NCBI GenBank assembly: GCA_022605955.1
Contig: JAKCOZ010000012.1
Span: 26,100,015-26,164,014, forward strand
Length of the DNA stretch: 64,000 bases
Direction of reading: 5' to 3'
Origin: Rallus limicola
Taxonomy: Eukaryota; Chordata; Aves; Gruiformes; Rallidae
Positions within the stretch are counted from its first letter, which is position 1, and each line of letters starts with the position of its first letter. The position numbers and the translations under genes are program-made. The notes under the pieces were generated by a model. The model was not told the origin of the DNA, did no database searches, and saw only the letters and a program-made list of their open reading frames with translations. Of the stretch, positions 1-13,635 are shown one piece after another.

Positions 1-865
1 AGGCTTCGAGGTGGTCCAATTTAGAAAAGAAGCAAAGAAAGCGTTTGGCTGTTCTCTTAGCAGCTTCTTTATAAGGCTTAAAGATGGCTTGAGTGCCTCC
101 CCTTTTGTTTAGAAGTTTGGGGGCTGTTCAGAGATTGAGAAGCTGCAAACTACACAAATCATACAACAACAGGCAGTGAGCTTGAAAGCTGAGGAAGGAA
201 AGGATGATGCTTCATCAGAGTGATTTAACTGGCCTAACTAGTATTTACTAGAGCATTCTTTTCTCAAATATTTAAGGTTGAAGTACTCTGCTTAGTGAGA
301 TCTTGGTATTAGACAAGAACAAAGTAGCTCCGCGCCCATCTGCAGTTTTATGGTTATGGGTATGTCGCATATCATTGTTCTTTCCTAACCCTGTGAGTGA
401 AGACTTTAAAAATAATTACAGTGATAGATAGTACCTTACATGCTGCCTGTGCTTGTTTGTGGGCATAAACTGATGTGGGTAACGACGGTGAGAAATTAAA
501 TCTCAGTAACTGTCTCATAAAAGGTGTCGTGCTTTTTTTTACTGCTTTTAGCCTCTGTAAATAGGAATATGGCAAGGCTTGTTCCTTAGGATCTCTAGGT
601 GTGGGTAGGAGAATTTTCTGTGCTAGAATTGTTTTTCAGAGCTGCTGGTAGAGTGTTGCAGTATATGAAATCCACCTTTTTATTTTATTCATAGGGAAGG
701 GAGAGATTTGGGATCTTAAATGTGAAAGGAGGGACTTTGCTGTATAAATGGCTAATGTCCGTAACCATTCGGAGTCACCTAATGCTTTGTGTGCCACAGG
801 ACCTTGAAATCAGCAGCAGGAGCTGTTGGCAGAAGTCTCTGGTTACTGATTAACTTCCAAAGACC

Positions 866-878
866 AAAAAAAAAAAAA
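866..878 (+). repeat. Poly-A run (A13)
   Basis: A run of 13 A residues preceded by AGACC and followed by GGGAAAGG. No retrotransposon body is recognisable next to it, so it is listed only as a homopolymer. Confidence 0.8.
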
Positions 879-1147
879 GGGAAAGGTCAGAAGATAATGG
901 CAAGAGTCCTTACTGGCCTTGTCTGAGCCTATGGAAACATGAATGCTGAGGTAGAAGAGGGCACCATGCCAGCTGTGTTCAGATGAGCTCACTGTGCATT
1001 TAAAATAGGGGTACTTGAAGGCATGATTAATTCTTCCCTGATTTATTGGGGTGAACTTGTCATGCTCAGGCCCACTGCAACAAACAAGTTGCTGCAAGGT
1101 TAGGTTGGGAAGAGAACTTCTGAAATGCCACGTACTGTGATAATAGC

Positions 1148-1148
<1 letters not shown>

Positions 1149-1183
<35 letters not shown>
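1149..1183 (+). repeat. (TG)n dinucleotide microsatellite
   Basis: About 17 uninterrupted TG units sit between 'taatagct' and 'tctcctcc'. The tract is pure, so it is likely to vary in length between individuals. Alternating purine-pyrimidine DNA of this kind can adopt the Z form; that is general knowledge and nothing nearby shows it has a role here. Confidence 0.95.
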
Positions 1184-1184
<1 letters not shown>

Positions 1185-4100
1185 CTCCTCCTCTAGTGAA
1201 TATGAGCTGACTGAGTCCTCAGTGAAGGTGAATGGGTAAACTACTGTAAAGTTATCAAATGCATGAGGATGTTGGCAGAGCTGGTGGAAGTTGTACTGTC
1301 AGAGTAGGGCATGGTGTCTGGACACTTGTGTTCCTATCAGCTAACATGACTTTTAACCCCTGATGACCTGAACTCACCTGTGCTGTGACTATGAGCATCT
1401 TTCCAGGCCTTGATAGGGGAAAATTTATTCCATTTAATTGAAAGTGATGGTTGGCAGTTGGAAAATACTGTTTGCCTTCTAGCAATTATGAACTAATGAG
1501 CTAATAGTTTTATTTTGGCCATCTTTGGATTATTGTTTTTCTTGTTTCTGGTCCTGATAGCAGAAGGTGTTCATGCTGTGTTGAAAGAAGAGAAAGCTAA
1601 CCATTCTGGGGTTTTTTTCCTAACTTTAAAGGGATCTGCTGATTCTAAAATAAAACCTGTTCCTCTGATATTGAACTACTTAAGAAACTTAGTGATGAAA
1701 ATTTCTCTATCATGCATTTGAGTAAAGGCCATTAGAGATTAATGGCTTGAGGTTTTCTATAATTTAAGAATACATCAAGCAACAGCTTTCAGTTTTTTAT
1801 GGATGTTACTGTGTAGTTGTAAGGTGAAGACCTTGAGGCTTAGCTGGTTTTAAAAAGAAGCTGCTGGGATGGTTTTCCTTTTATAGTGATTTCCTTCAGT
1901 TTCTAATCTAGAATCCTCTGCAAAGTGCCTGAATGTTTGAATAAATATTTACATAGGTGAGGTCATGTTGATACGCAAGCCTCAAGTTTGCTTATAAGTT
2001 CCACATGAGTGGCCTTAAATATCCCAAAATGATATATAGGAACATTCCTGGCATTTTGTTTAGTTTATCCAAGTTTTGATCCTTGGAGATCATGTTACAG
2101 GGTTATGATTTTCACCCTACAAATCTCTGCTTCTTTGATTTTTTTAGGTCTATGCTGTATGCTCATTTGTTGTACAAAAATTACTTAAAAATTGATTAAA
2201 ATGGCGTAAAAACATGTAATTGGAAGTAGGAACTCTTATCACTGCTGTTCACAGCTGTATCATTGGGTGTAGAATTGAGTCTTTTTCAATTTTTGTAAAA
2301 ATCAAAAAGTCAATTAATTTAAAATGTAGTCTGCCAGCTTAGCTCGGATCTGTGCTTCCATGTTTGGGCACACAGGCAGCCAACTAACTGCCCCTTGGTT
2401 TAATTAAATCAATTTGGATTCTTTCAGATTATCAAAGTCATTTAAGTTTCTCCATGAACTTAAGTAGCTCCATGGGAAGTGTTTGTGTGCCTGCTCTTGC
2501 TGTGTGTTGGATGCTCAGCAGCTGATCCAGCGCCCTAGATGGGGAGGCTATTTCACAGCTACCCACCAGGAATGTTCAGACCTCGGTTGTTAGAGAGCCT
2601 GACGCTTTTTAACTTGATACCCTGCGGTAGTGCTCCTGGGGCCACGTCCTTAGATACCTCAGCAATCTCTAAAGATGGATCAAGGCTCAGAAATGAGCAA
2701 CACCCTAAATAGCTTGAGAACGTGCTGATTTGTGTCACTGATGCTGCTTAGCACACAAGATAGGTGACGGTGAAGGCTTGATAGCTAGTCCTGTTTGACC
2801 TGGTCTCCAGCCTGGGTGTATAATAAACATTTAAAAACAGTTTAGGGGCAGTAGGATTTTTTGATCAGTTCCATTCTGCAGGTCAGGAACTTAGACATTT
2901 TTGTGTTGAATGGTATGAGAGAAAGAAAAGTGAGACTCTTCTTTCACGTGGAGTTAGTTAAAACAGCAGATCGCTCTAGCTCTGCCTCCAGTGTCGTGCT
3001 TTCAGTAGCTCTTTTAGACCACAGTAGTATTTCTCCTTCCTCCCTGTTGTTAGAGATCCAAATATTTACGGTGTAAATTGTTTCTTAAAACTGAGTTTTG
3101 GCTTCTGGCAGTTTCAAACAATCTCCTGGCATAGGGATGCTTTGTTTTGCTGCTGCCTAGATTTTGCCAGTGGCTGCAGTTCTCTAAAGCATCTTGGCCC
3201 TGCCAGAAGGCCCCCGTGCTAGTTACTGGATTGTCACATACTGGGTCTGGCACTTCTAAATTTTCCCTTGCTCTTGGGACCTTTCAGCCCTGTCTAGTGG
3301 TGTTGTCTAGACTCAGCCCATAAATGTTGCCTTGACAGAAGTGAAACTTTGGGCAGTGCTGCACCTTTCCCCCATCCCCAGGAGCCTCTGAACATGCTGA
3401 TCTCTTTGGAAATGGTTATGTTTTGTGACCCAGAAAGGCAATCTGAGGGTAACAGGTGCTAATGTGTCTTGGGTCATGACGTTCAGGACTTGCTCTTCAC
3501 TTTAAGCGCAGCCTAGATACTGACAGATCTAGGAAAAGGAACAACATGTTTATGTACTCCTTATGCAGTACCCTTTGGTTTGAATCTCTGCCCTTGAGAG
3601 TTTCCACAACTAATTGAATGGCAGCAGCTGCTATAATTATGCACAGAAAGTCCTACGCCTCTAGCTCCCCTTCTTCACTCTAATAGTTGTTAAAACCTTA
3701 AAGTTTAAGTGAACTTACGCAGCCTTTGGGCCCACCCTACTCTGTGGCCCTGCAAAGCGAGCCTCCTCACCCATGCACCCATGTCTCCTGCTGTCCTGTG
3801 CTTTTGAACCCGAGCATCCCGTGAACCTTACACCTTCATCCACTGAAGGGATGCTTTACCTCAACAAGCCAGGCTCCGTTTACTCATGCCAGCCCCTGGC
3901 TCTTTGCAGCCGGTAGGTCCTCACCTGTGCTGGGACCCAAGCAGACCCAGAGGGGTGCGTGTCTGCAGTAGCTGCCTTTGCTGGGGTGTTCAGCCTGCAT
4001 CTTAGGCAGGATGCCAAAGGTGAGCAGTACCATGAGCTGTAGCTGCTCATACCGTGTGGCACATCCGCCCTGGTTCAAATGATGCAGGTGTTCCTAGCAG

Positions 4101-5474
4101 TGTGCCCTGGCTTGAAAACTTCTGTACCAAGTTCAGGAACAAGCGTCCTGTGCCACCACCTCTCAGAATGGGAAGTAGGTATGAGTGAGGCTCCTGTTCT
4201 TTAAACCAGTTTTTGTAACTATCAGTTCCCTTTGGCTGCTGACTTCCTTGTCAGGTGCATGTTACCATCCATGCTCAGTGACACTGTCACTAGATACCAG
4301 TCTAGCTGGACAGACCAGTTTCTCTGGCTCATGGCCAGCCCAAGAGGTCTTCCATGTAAAATAAGATCGTGAAGATTGATGACCCTTTGTCTTTATTAGC
4401 CCTGTGGAGTTTCAGTTCACAGTGAAAGTAATTAGACAACAAGGACAACTGATAAGCAGAGTCCAAAAGGAAGCTTTATCCTGACCAAGATGTACTTGCA
4501 GAGTGCAGATCTCCAAGCCCTTGTAAGTTGTACCCAGAACAAGGCATCCCAACAGGCTGGAGAATTTCTTCTTTCTGGCTGTTAGTGTGCTTTTAGCCCT
4601 GTTGTGTTTAGTTAGACTTCAGCTAGTGTTTTGATTAGAGCAGTTTAAAACTTATTGCTGAATGTAGAGATTTCTTTTGAAAGCAGCATAGCTTTCATTG
4701 TGATTTACAAGAAGAAAGGTTTGCAGATGCCAGAATGCTAGTAAATATTTGAGCCAGGGTAAAGTAGGGGAGTCTGTTGAGAGTGTGCAAACTGTGGTGT
4801 AAATAACTGCCCATTTATGATATAAGGCTTGATATTTATGTGGCAAAGCTGTTCTTGATCTGGTATAAGTGAACTATCTTGATTCTTTCAAGAAATAACA
4901 AGAACAAAAAGTGCTTCCTAAGACTAGGCTTTTGGGTCTAGAGTAATCTGAAGTGGAAGACTCTACCTTTCTGCCTTTGTAGAAGAGCTGTTCCAGGACA
5001 GTAGCAGTTTGGTGGCTGTGTACAGCACTGAGCTGGGACAGGCTGGGTCCCTGGGCAGAGCAGGGCTGGAGTTGTTGCAGGATGGAGTAAGGTGGAGGAG
5101 GCGAGAGGAAGAAGCATCATTCTTTGGGTTGGGTACCGTAACAAACTTCTGAGAGCTGCATGGCAGCACAGAGCACCAATCCTACTGCTGCTGATACAAA
5201 TTGATTATGATGCTGAAACATTGCTGGCTCTCATCATCTCCGACCTTGTCTGATTCACAGCTGTGTGAGCAGCTGACATCTCCAGCCAGACAATCAAAGG
5301 ACGTGTTTTAACTGCTAAACCACAATGCAATTACCCATGGCACGTCACGTCGGCAAACCTCAAAGCTCCCCTGGAGAAACAAACATTTATTTGCATTTAT
5401 TTTCAGTGCTAAAATGTTATCCCTTGCACATTTTTTCATTGTCATAAATGTTGAAAAAGCCTTTTTCTTTTTTT

Positions 5475-5487
5475 CCCCCCCCCCCCC
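5475..5487 (+). repeat. Poly-C run (C13) after a T-rich tract
   Basis: A run of about 13 C residues follows a T-rich tract (5462-5474) and precedes AAAATCCCC. It is a pure pyrimidine block of about 26 bases. Such a run is prone to length errors in replication and in sequencing, so its exact length is uncertain. Confidence 0.85.
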
Positions 5488-8400
5488 AAAATCCCCTTCA
5501 GGGGTAAACATTTGATTTTATTAAGTTCTGTTATAATAGCTAAAGCTGTCATACAGTACTGCTTTCAATCAATACGGGGTTTTTAATGTACAAAATCTCT
5601 TTACTTTTTCATTCTCTACTAGATAGAAAACTGCTGGAGGGCATGAAACATTTATTCTGATAAGTGAAAGTGCATGGCCCATAATATAGTTCTCTGGTGT
5701 GCCACGGCTCGCTTGCACTTCTTTAAACTTGCTTTTTAAATGGGAACATGATTTATTTGCAGGTACTCTACCTCAGAGTGGCCCAAACTTTCCCTGAAAC
5801 ATGCATTTTCTCCAAACACAAGCTGAAGCTGAGGTATTGAGACATTTTATTCAACACTGATCACAATGAGCCATCTGAAGTTGTGTGGTTCAGGAGTAGA
5901 AACTTAGTGGGGAAGTAGGAGGAAGGGGAGGGCTAAGCACACGTATCATCTTAGTTTTCTTAATGTTTGTAGCCTTGAGCTTTCATCAACTTTCCTGCAT
6001 TTGTGAATATTTTTGAGTTTTTTTCTTGTTGTGGGTTTCTGGGTGGTTATTCTTTTAATTATCTAGGTCTTTTTAAAGATGTACAGGACACTATGTAGGA
6101 TAGCAAAGGTGCTTTTAATGTTTATTTTTTAATCTGATGTATATGCAATGTGGGTTTACTTCTGCTGAGAAGCAGGGAAGTTGGGTAAGAGTCGGGGTGA
6201 TCCCACTGAACAAAAATAGTGTGTGCATTAGTTATGTGCTCCTGCTTATCTTAAACTCAGCCCTTCACTGGTATGGAAGAAAAGGGAAATCATGAAGGGA
6301 GAAGTAGGAATGTAAGTGCAAAGTAGGTAAAAGCAGTTTCCAGTTGATGAGCAGCAATTCTGGGAAGGAAATTGAATCTCTTTTCCCTGAAGTGTTGTTA
6401 ACTGGGAGGCACCAAACTGACTGAAGTCAGTACAACTACAGTACATGTAGATGGTTGTGCTATAACTCATATGCTCCCATAATTGAGATCACACAAGATT
6501 ATTTTTGTGAAAGGCCTATGATAATGGTCACCTGACACTGGAATGATGATGCTCAGCACACCTGATCACAGCTGCTGATGTGAGGACTAAGCTCCCTTGG
6601 GTGTTTCTATGGGCAGGGTGCTGCTGGGATCCCCATCGCAGGGAGGGCAGGGCGAGTTGCCTCATGCTGGTGTTGGAACTGGAGTTAACTGTGAAGCATG
6701 ACAAGGACAGTAATTTTTTTAGTTAACTGCTTTAAAAAAAAAGCAAAAAAAGCTGTTCCTACCCTTTCTGTCCATGCAATTGAAAGCATCCAGTGCTCTT
6801 ACCAGAATAACATGGCACAGGGACTCTGGTGTAGGAAGAGGGTGAGGGAGATGAGTGGAGCTTGCAACTTGAAGACAAGAATGTGAGTAGAGGAAAAAGG
6901 GGGAGTGACGTGGGTCTTTTTGCATCATAGTTTGCCTTAATTTTGTATTGCTGTACAACTTGGCTGTATTTAATAAGGCAGTGTCTTAGCAAGATCACTA
7001 GGCAGCCATAGGAAAAGTACTATCAGTTTCAATGTGCTGTTGTTTATATACTGCCTGAGCTGAAAACCAAAGAGATGTATGCGTCAGGGTTATTTCTGTG
7101 GTTTAGAATGAATACTGTTTTACAGCTCTCTGCATGTTTAGGAGAAACAGAGAGCATGAGTGTGCATTTTGGCAGCATTTCTTTATGGCTCTTGAAAGAG
7201 CACTAACAATTTTGTAACTCTGGATGCTCTGGAAACTAAACTTTGCCCTCTTTGTTTCTACTGATGGTCACTGGTTTGCTGGCACGTATCAAGAGTCCTT
7301 ATTGCTCGGGACTTAGAGAACAAAATGCAGGACCAGCTGCCTGTTTCATAGTGCCAATTGGCATCAACACATCAGAGAAGAGCTCCAAGCAGCTCCTCTT
7401 CTTGCTTATGTTTCATGCATAAATGCTAATGTGAGGTGCTACATTAATATACAGAGAGATTGGTATGACAAACTTCTTCATTTTGTGAAATGTTTTATGT
7501 TTCCATATCAAATACATCACTGAAGTTTGACTTGTTTAAAAGGGACTTGCCTTACAAGTCCTGTTACAGTTGTGGTTTTGGAAGGCAAAGTAGAGTGATT
7601 GAATTCTCTGTGGATGAACGTTGCATAAAAGATTTGTAATCTTTGGCAATTAGAAAATTGTTGCTGAGGTTAATGGTGATATTATTTTTAACTTGGAGGG
7701 CAGGAGCAATCTCCTGCCTCCGGGATGGAATTATTTCAATCAGTGCTTTAAATAAGCACTTTCTGTGATGGTTTAAATTGACAAACATTTAAATCATCAA
7801 CCTGATTTTTTTTTTTTCTTTAGTATTTATTTTAGCAATTATGTATCCTGATACACTGATTCACTTTTTTAGTATTATTTCTGAAAAAGAGAATGGTGTT
7901 TGCTATCAATTATTTATTTGGCAAGGCTTTTTTTTCCCCTGTTTTTGTGTGGATATAGTAATTGTAAATAAAAGCAGAACAAAAAAAGAAGAGGCCAAAT
8001 TATGTGTTAGAAGCTATGGAATGACTTGCATCTAGAACTAATTGTATGCAATATTTCAAGCCTCTGGAGGATGAAATGATGTGAGAGACACTTCTGGGAC
8101 TTTTAAGGTCAGCTTTGTGATGGAGGCTGCCATATAGAGCATCTTCTCCTGAGACCTGGACTCTGTGGCCAGATTATCCATGATGAGGTCAGGTACCATC
8201 TCTTCAAACTCCAAGTAGTTACAACTTCAATTAGAGCAGGGCAAATAAGAATTGGAAGTAATTCTACCTGATCAAGTTAAGCTTTTCAACAGAATTAAGG
8301 TAGTCAATACTTTCAAAAACCCCACATTTTTACCTGCTTAGGAGAACCTGCCTGTATCTGTAGAGATTCTTTGCTTGAGTATTGGTGTCCTCACCTGTAT

Positions 8401-8504
8401 GTGCTCAAAAGATCTATCCCAGCAGCTCTGGTAGGAGGTGGTACCTTGATATTACCAGTTCAGTAACCAAATTTCTCCTTAACCTTCAGAGGCAAGCATG
8501 TACC

Positions 8505-8605
8505 ATTTCTAATAATTCTAATATATACATAAAGCATATATTATCTGTATTCTAAGATATACTCTATATTCTAATATAATGATATTAATTAATTATCTTA
8601 CTAAG
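8505..8605. repeat. AT-rich low-complexity patch
   Basis: About 100 bases are almost pure A+T. Irregular repeats of TATTCTAA and ATATA-type words occur, including a TTAATTAATTA run near 8584. The order is too irregular for a tandem repeat. Nothing marks it as a gene feature. Confidence 0.6.
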
Positions 8606-11454
8606 GTTGTTATAGTATCAGCCTTTGACATATAAATTTCATTAATGGCTTTATTTTTTAAATATCATGGTGGGTTTTTAAATAGCAGGTTTTAATCTAA
8701 CTTACCTCCCTCCTGGTAAAGAGCAGAGCTTGTCTGCCTGCTAGTGACACAGGGCAGCTCAGGACAGTGGCTGCAGACTGGTTCCTGCTGCAGATCTGCG
8801 TGTGGTGACTAGAAAAAACACTCTCAGTAAATGAGAGTATCTCTTGGGATGTGTTGGGTTTTGCACTCCACTTTAAGTTCCCTGAGTTGGAGTTTGTCTA
8901 TTGTTCATGTAAACTTTCAAGACTGGCAGCTGAGAGAGCGGCTTCTAGTAAACTGTAAACAAGGCGATGGTGCTGTGGCAGGGGAGCCAAAAGAAAGTGG
9001 ATCCAGCTGCATATTGAAATTAGTTGTTCAGATGTAGGTTTTAAAAGCTTTTTTGGCATGTGGGTTGTGTGTCTTCCTATTAAGGAAAAACCTGACTGTG
9101 AAGGAAGATGAAAATCATGTTGATGAATAATATGCAAGGCCATAACCTCAAACCTATTATAGTCAAGAGAGAGATTTTTACTGGAATGTTTTGTTGCTGA
9201 GTTTCCCAGCACTTCCAATTGATAGGAGAGCTAAATACAATTCCAGTGGCAAACACTGCCTAATTGAGATTCTTTTTTAATGGACAAATTGAAAACTTTG
9301 TCTGTCACGGTGGCTTTAAGCTGACCTCATGGTGCTTCTAATTCCAAGTATTTCCAAGTGTGTCATGCAAACATATAATACCTCTGTGAACAGGTGTTTT
9401 CAGATCATTTTACAGGTTTAAATTTCTGCTTATGTCCCTTGGCTGTCAGTAATGCAACTGAAAATAGAACTTTATAGTCCCCCTCTCCTTATTCAGGTGC
9501 AACTGCTCCTTCTTTCCCTGTTGGAAACCGACATCATTATCTGTGTGCCCTCTGTTATTTAATGTAAAACCATCACCTACCTGGTAGGTTTTGCAGTGTT
9601 CAGGTTCATTGCTTAATGTGGTTATCAAGAATAATGACACCTGTAAGACCAGCAGCGTTGATGCTGCTTATTTCACATCAATACCCTGGATCATCATTCA
9701 TGCCAAACAACGTCACTGACGTGTACCTGACACTGTGAGAAACCCTGATTTGAACCTGGGGCAAGTGTTGTGCTACTGCTGGTTGTATTTTTGATGAATT
9801 CTTTCAGCATTTTGATGTGAAACTGTATTTTTGGTTTAAAAAAGTGATTTAAATAGCAAAGTGTGAATGAGAAGATGGCCAGCTGCTAGCCATAGCTGGT
9901 GACTGACCAGTTCTGCTGGACATGGCAAGGGTGAGGAGCAAAACTGGCTTCTTAAGTGAACTCTCAGTCACGGGTGGGTAATGTTTGATAGCTGAAACTT
10001 GCTGAGGATGTCACAAACTCATCACGTACATGACCTCTGAGTGTGTCACTGGAGCTGAAGGGGTTTTCCCTGGCAGCTTCAGGAGACCCAAGCACGTGTA
10101 ACCCTTTAACTCCATTAACCTCCGGATCATGCAGCCCTTATCTACTGCATGGAGAAGCCAAACTTAATCTCTGCTCTCACCTGCTTCTCTGCAGGGGGAT
10201 TTGGTGTTCTCTTTGCCAACAACAAGAGTTTTTCAGTGTAGGGAGCTAATGGCAAGGCTTGAGAACTCAGCATAAATTGTCCTCTCTGGAGCAACATAAA
10301 GGAGAGTCACTGCAAGCAACCTATTGCTTGTGATTTAACTGCCGCAGGTGCTGCAGCGTGGGTTCCTGAGGCAGTGCTCATTCCTCTCTCTAATTTTCTA
10401 GTGTTGAGAGTTAAATGACCTCAAAGACTAAAATCTTCTGGAAGCTTTTGATCCAGGAAACAGAATTCTAAGAGGCTGGGGATGTGAACACCGCAGCAGC
10501 GTGGAGGTTGGAAGTGAATATAGGTAATATTCTTCTGATTTAAATAGAGAAAGAAAAGTTAAATTAGGGAACATAGCAAGGTTTTATTCTTTTCATTCAA
10601 ATGTCCCAGAAGATCTAGTTAAGTGTTTTTTGGTTTTGACTTTGAAAGTTAGATTAATAAAACATTTAAGACCATCTGATCTCCCTTGAATTAAGGTGCT
10701 GTACAGCAAGAAAATTGCCGTCAGCAGTGAGGGGAGTTCCAAGGTGAAGAGGGACGAGTCGGGAACAATAAAAGCAAATTAAATGAATTAAAATGGGAAG
10801 GGGGTGTCTGTGTTTTACCATGCCTCTGTGTAGCCATATGAGGAGAAGAAATCAGATAAGCCAAATGAAGAAAGTTTGTGGATACCTCAGCTGAATCTTA
10901 CTGTTGCCTGAAGCTTATCGCTTACACAATAAGGACCTACAGGCATTATTCTTGTGCAGCAAGAATTAGTGAGGGGGGAAAAAGGCAAGATCATGAGCAC
11001 TTGAAAGGAGCTCATATGTAAATATTTTGTAGGGAGAAGTAATTAGTGGTAGGAATGAGCTAATGCCCAGGCCCTGAGCTGCCAGAGAATCTAGATTCCC
11101 CAATAAACCGTTTCAGAATGCATCGCCATTGCCTTCTCCACTTCAATCATTAAGCTGTAATACTCAAGAACTTATTCAGATGTCAAAGTTCAAGAGCCTG
11201 TCATGAAGCTGTCTTTATAGCAGGAAAAGAGTCCAAACACTCCAGGAAAGGTTTTTTTACTCCTCTGTCTCAGCGGGTGCCTCTGTCTTTGGGAGCATCG
11301 TTCCCACTGACGCACTTCAGGAGCTGTGTGAGCACCGCTTTGCATCTGGGTGCTGCCCATGAGTTCCCTGCCTATACCCGGGGAGCCTAACAAGTGGTCT
11401 AGTACTGGCAGCACTCCAGAAGTGCTCTGCAGTTTGTCTTCTAACTCCCCTTTA

Positions 11455-11730
11455 AGGGAGATGGTCTTTTCAGCCAGGGGACAGGAGATGGGACAAGGGG
11501 CAATGGGCTCAAGCTGGGCCAGGGCAGGGTCGGATCATATTGTGAGGGAAAGGTTCTTCCCTGGCAGAGCTGTGGGGCTGTGGAACAGGCTGCCCAGGGA
11601 GGGGCTGAGTCACCGACCCTGGATATGTTAAAAAAAGGGTAGATGATGTACTTAGAGATATGATTTAGCACAGGACAGGAAGGTGGATGATGTTAAAGGT
11701 TTTTTCCAGCCTTGTGATCCTGTGGTTCTC
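11455..11730 (+). mobile_element. CR1 LINE 3' fragment (older, group C)
   Basis: This is the 3' end of a CR1 retrotransposon in plus orientation. It starts in the ORF2 tail region ('gacaaggggcaatgggctcaag', a CR1 hallmark) and runs through 'ggaacaggctgcccagggag' and 'ctgagtcaccgaccctgg'. It ends with the decayed terminus 'ttccagccttgtgatcctgtgg'. The 5' part is missing, as usual for CR1. Several indels and an expanded A-run near 11630 ('gttaaaaaaaggg') indicate an old copy with no coding capacity. Confidence 0.9.
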
Positions 11731-11984
11731 CAGGTACAGTGTTCTAGGCTGCTGAATTAGAGAAGGATCCCATCTCTTTAGGATTTACCAGTGTTCCCTG
11801 CACTTCAGTAGGATATAGAAGGCCAATGCTGCCTTGACCTGCCCCTGTTGTTCGACTTTACTATTTCAAATGGGATGATTTTTGGTACTTGAGACCATTT
11901 GAACCACTTAGAAGCAATAAACATGTTAATGATTGCCACTTTGCTTGAGCTTGAAAAGAGCAGAACTATTTTACATTAACAGTT

Positions 11985-12017
11985 GAATTTCCAAAATAAG
12001 GGAATTTCCAAAGTAAG
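11985..12017 (+). repeat. 17-bp tandem duplication with kappa-B-like site
   Basis: Two adjacent near-identical copies of a GAATTTCCAAARTAAGG unit lie here. The second copy's left edge creates GGGAATTTCC (12000-12009), which fits the NF-kappa-B consensus GGGRNNYYCC. The duplication is seen directly. A regulatory role is only a possibility, because 10-bp matches occur by chance. Confidence 0.7.
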
Positions 12018-13049
12018 GGTGGGCTGCATACCCCATGTACCTGTCAGGTACCTGCTGATGGAGGAGCAGCTACCTGAAACAGGAGGTCTGGGTTCAGGCT
12101 TTCTTACTGCTGTTGTATTCTTTCATTAGTGGAATTTATAGTACTGTGGGACAGTATTTTCAGCATGAGAAGAGCTTGACTTCTTAAGTTATTGAAGGGT
12201 AGAAACTGAAGGTCTTATCAGTACAAAGATGTGAAGAAAATGTATAAAAATAAAGGCCACAGGAGCCAAGTCTTTTCCCTTCCTTTATATAAAAAACCAA
12301 AATCAGTTCATTTGTTTCTTGATTCATTCTGGTGAAGATAGAATTTCTGTTTCAGCTTGGAAACAAAGGTGGAAACCAGGACCAAGGGGGACCTGTATGC
12401 TGGACTTAGGGAAGTTGGCTTTGGTGTGCACTGTGTGTGTGAATAATGATAGACACAACTGCAGCTGCAGAGCTCGCTCTTCAGTACTTGCTAACCAAAG
12501 CCACCACCAGCCCAGAGAGAAGCAGTGACAACATAAAAATAGTCTGTGTGCAGGGCAGCAGCTGTGAGGAGAAGTTTCTGAGTGTTCTCAGGTATTCATT
12601 GGCCACATTTCTCTCCAGTTTCCTTGTTTCCAAACCTTTTAAGATGCTAGCCATTTGTTGTTTGGGGCAAAAGTGGAAAGGAAAGGTGGCTCCTCTGTGA
12701 GCAAGATGCACAGGCCCTTAATGTGTTTCTGTGTGTTTCATAGTCTCATGTAGTCCTGTGTTGGACTGAGAGAGGTGATAGGAGAAGAGAATTGCAACGT
12801 CGTGGGTATCGGTATCGCATCTAATTGCAGTGTGCCTTAATACTGGACTTGAGGGTTTGCAGAGAACTGACCACTGTTTTACCATGTGAGCTCTTAATCA
12901 AGAAAAAGAGCATCTTGTGCAGAAGCCTGAGGCTATAATGGATTTAACACTCATTTAAAATATTTTTTTTTTTAAGAGGAGGAGAAATACTGCAATAGCC
13001 TGCACGGTTGATTTAGGGTGTGATGGTTTGGAGGCTCAGGCACGCCTGT

Positions 13050-13069
13050 ACCACCACCACCACCACCAC
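13050..13069 (+). repeat. (CCA)n trinucleotide repeat
   Basis: Six to seven CCA units between 'cgcctgt' and 'ctgtgactgtgg'. Short and pure. No reading frame around it suggests a coding His, Pro or Thr tract. Confidence 0.85.
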
Positions 13070-13635
13070 TGTGACTGTGGCATGTGCAAGCTTATCTGAA
13101 CTAACTTTGAGTACCAGGAGTTGTATAGCTGTCACAGCACTCTTTTTTTAGATGGAATAAAGATGTGTAAAGTTGGCCTGTGTGGGTCTCCATCTTACAA
13201 CAGCCACATGCTGGCAATATGCAAAGAAGCTATTTAAAATTAGCACTTCAGCATGGTAGTTTAGATTATCTTCAGTATAAATATATCTTCTGCTGCCTCT
13301 GTCAGACCTACTTAATTCCTCTTCATTTTTCCCAGCGACAAGGGGGAAGTGTTTAATGTGCTAAAATAAAATATTTGTTAGCTCTTGCGGGAGTTAATAC
13401 TTGGTATTTGTGCATGATACCAGCTCGGTGCTCATTAGGATGGAACTGGGATTTCTAGCTGGTAAGAGAAGATGAAAGTGAAGAAGATTCTACTGCATGA
13501 GGGGAATTTAGTCCTAATTACTTATTCTGTGGATATTAGGTTTTATTATTTATAGACAGCTTCTTAAGTACAGGCTTTAAATCCTCATATGCTGTCTTGA
13601 AAACTGAATTCCAGTCTGAATTGGACAATATGCTG

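Larger units (their letters stand above)
1..11454. other. Non-coding stretch, no CR1 recognised
   Basis: I see no gene, RNA gene or recognisable transposable element in this stretch. All reading frames are short (106 codons at most) and have no recognisable domain, as expected by chance. It holds a (TG)n microsatellite, an A13 run near 866-878, a C13 run and an AT-rich low-complexity patch, listed separately. Base composition is typical of an AT-leaning vertebrate intron or intergenic region. Lack of CR1 over 11 kb contrasts with the right half of the window. Confidence 0.6.
11731..13635. other. Non-coding stretch between CR1 copies
   Basis: No gene is recognised. Within it are a 17-bp tandem duplication carrying a kappa-B-like word (11985-12017) and a short (CCA)n repeat (13050-13069), listed separately. 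Reading frames of up to 84 codons on both strands show no domain and overlap each other, consistent with chance. Confidence 0.5.
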
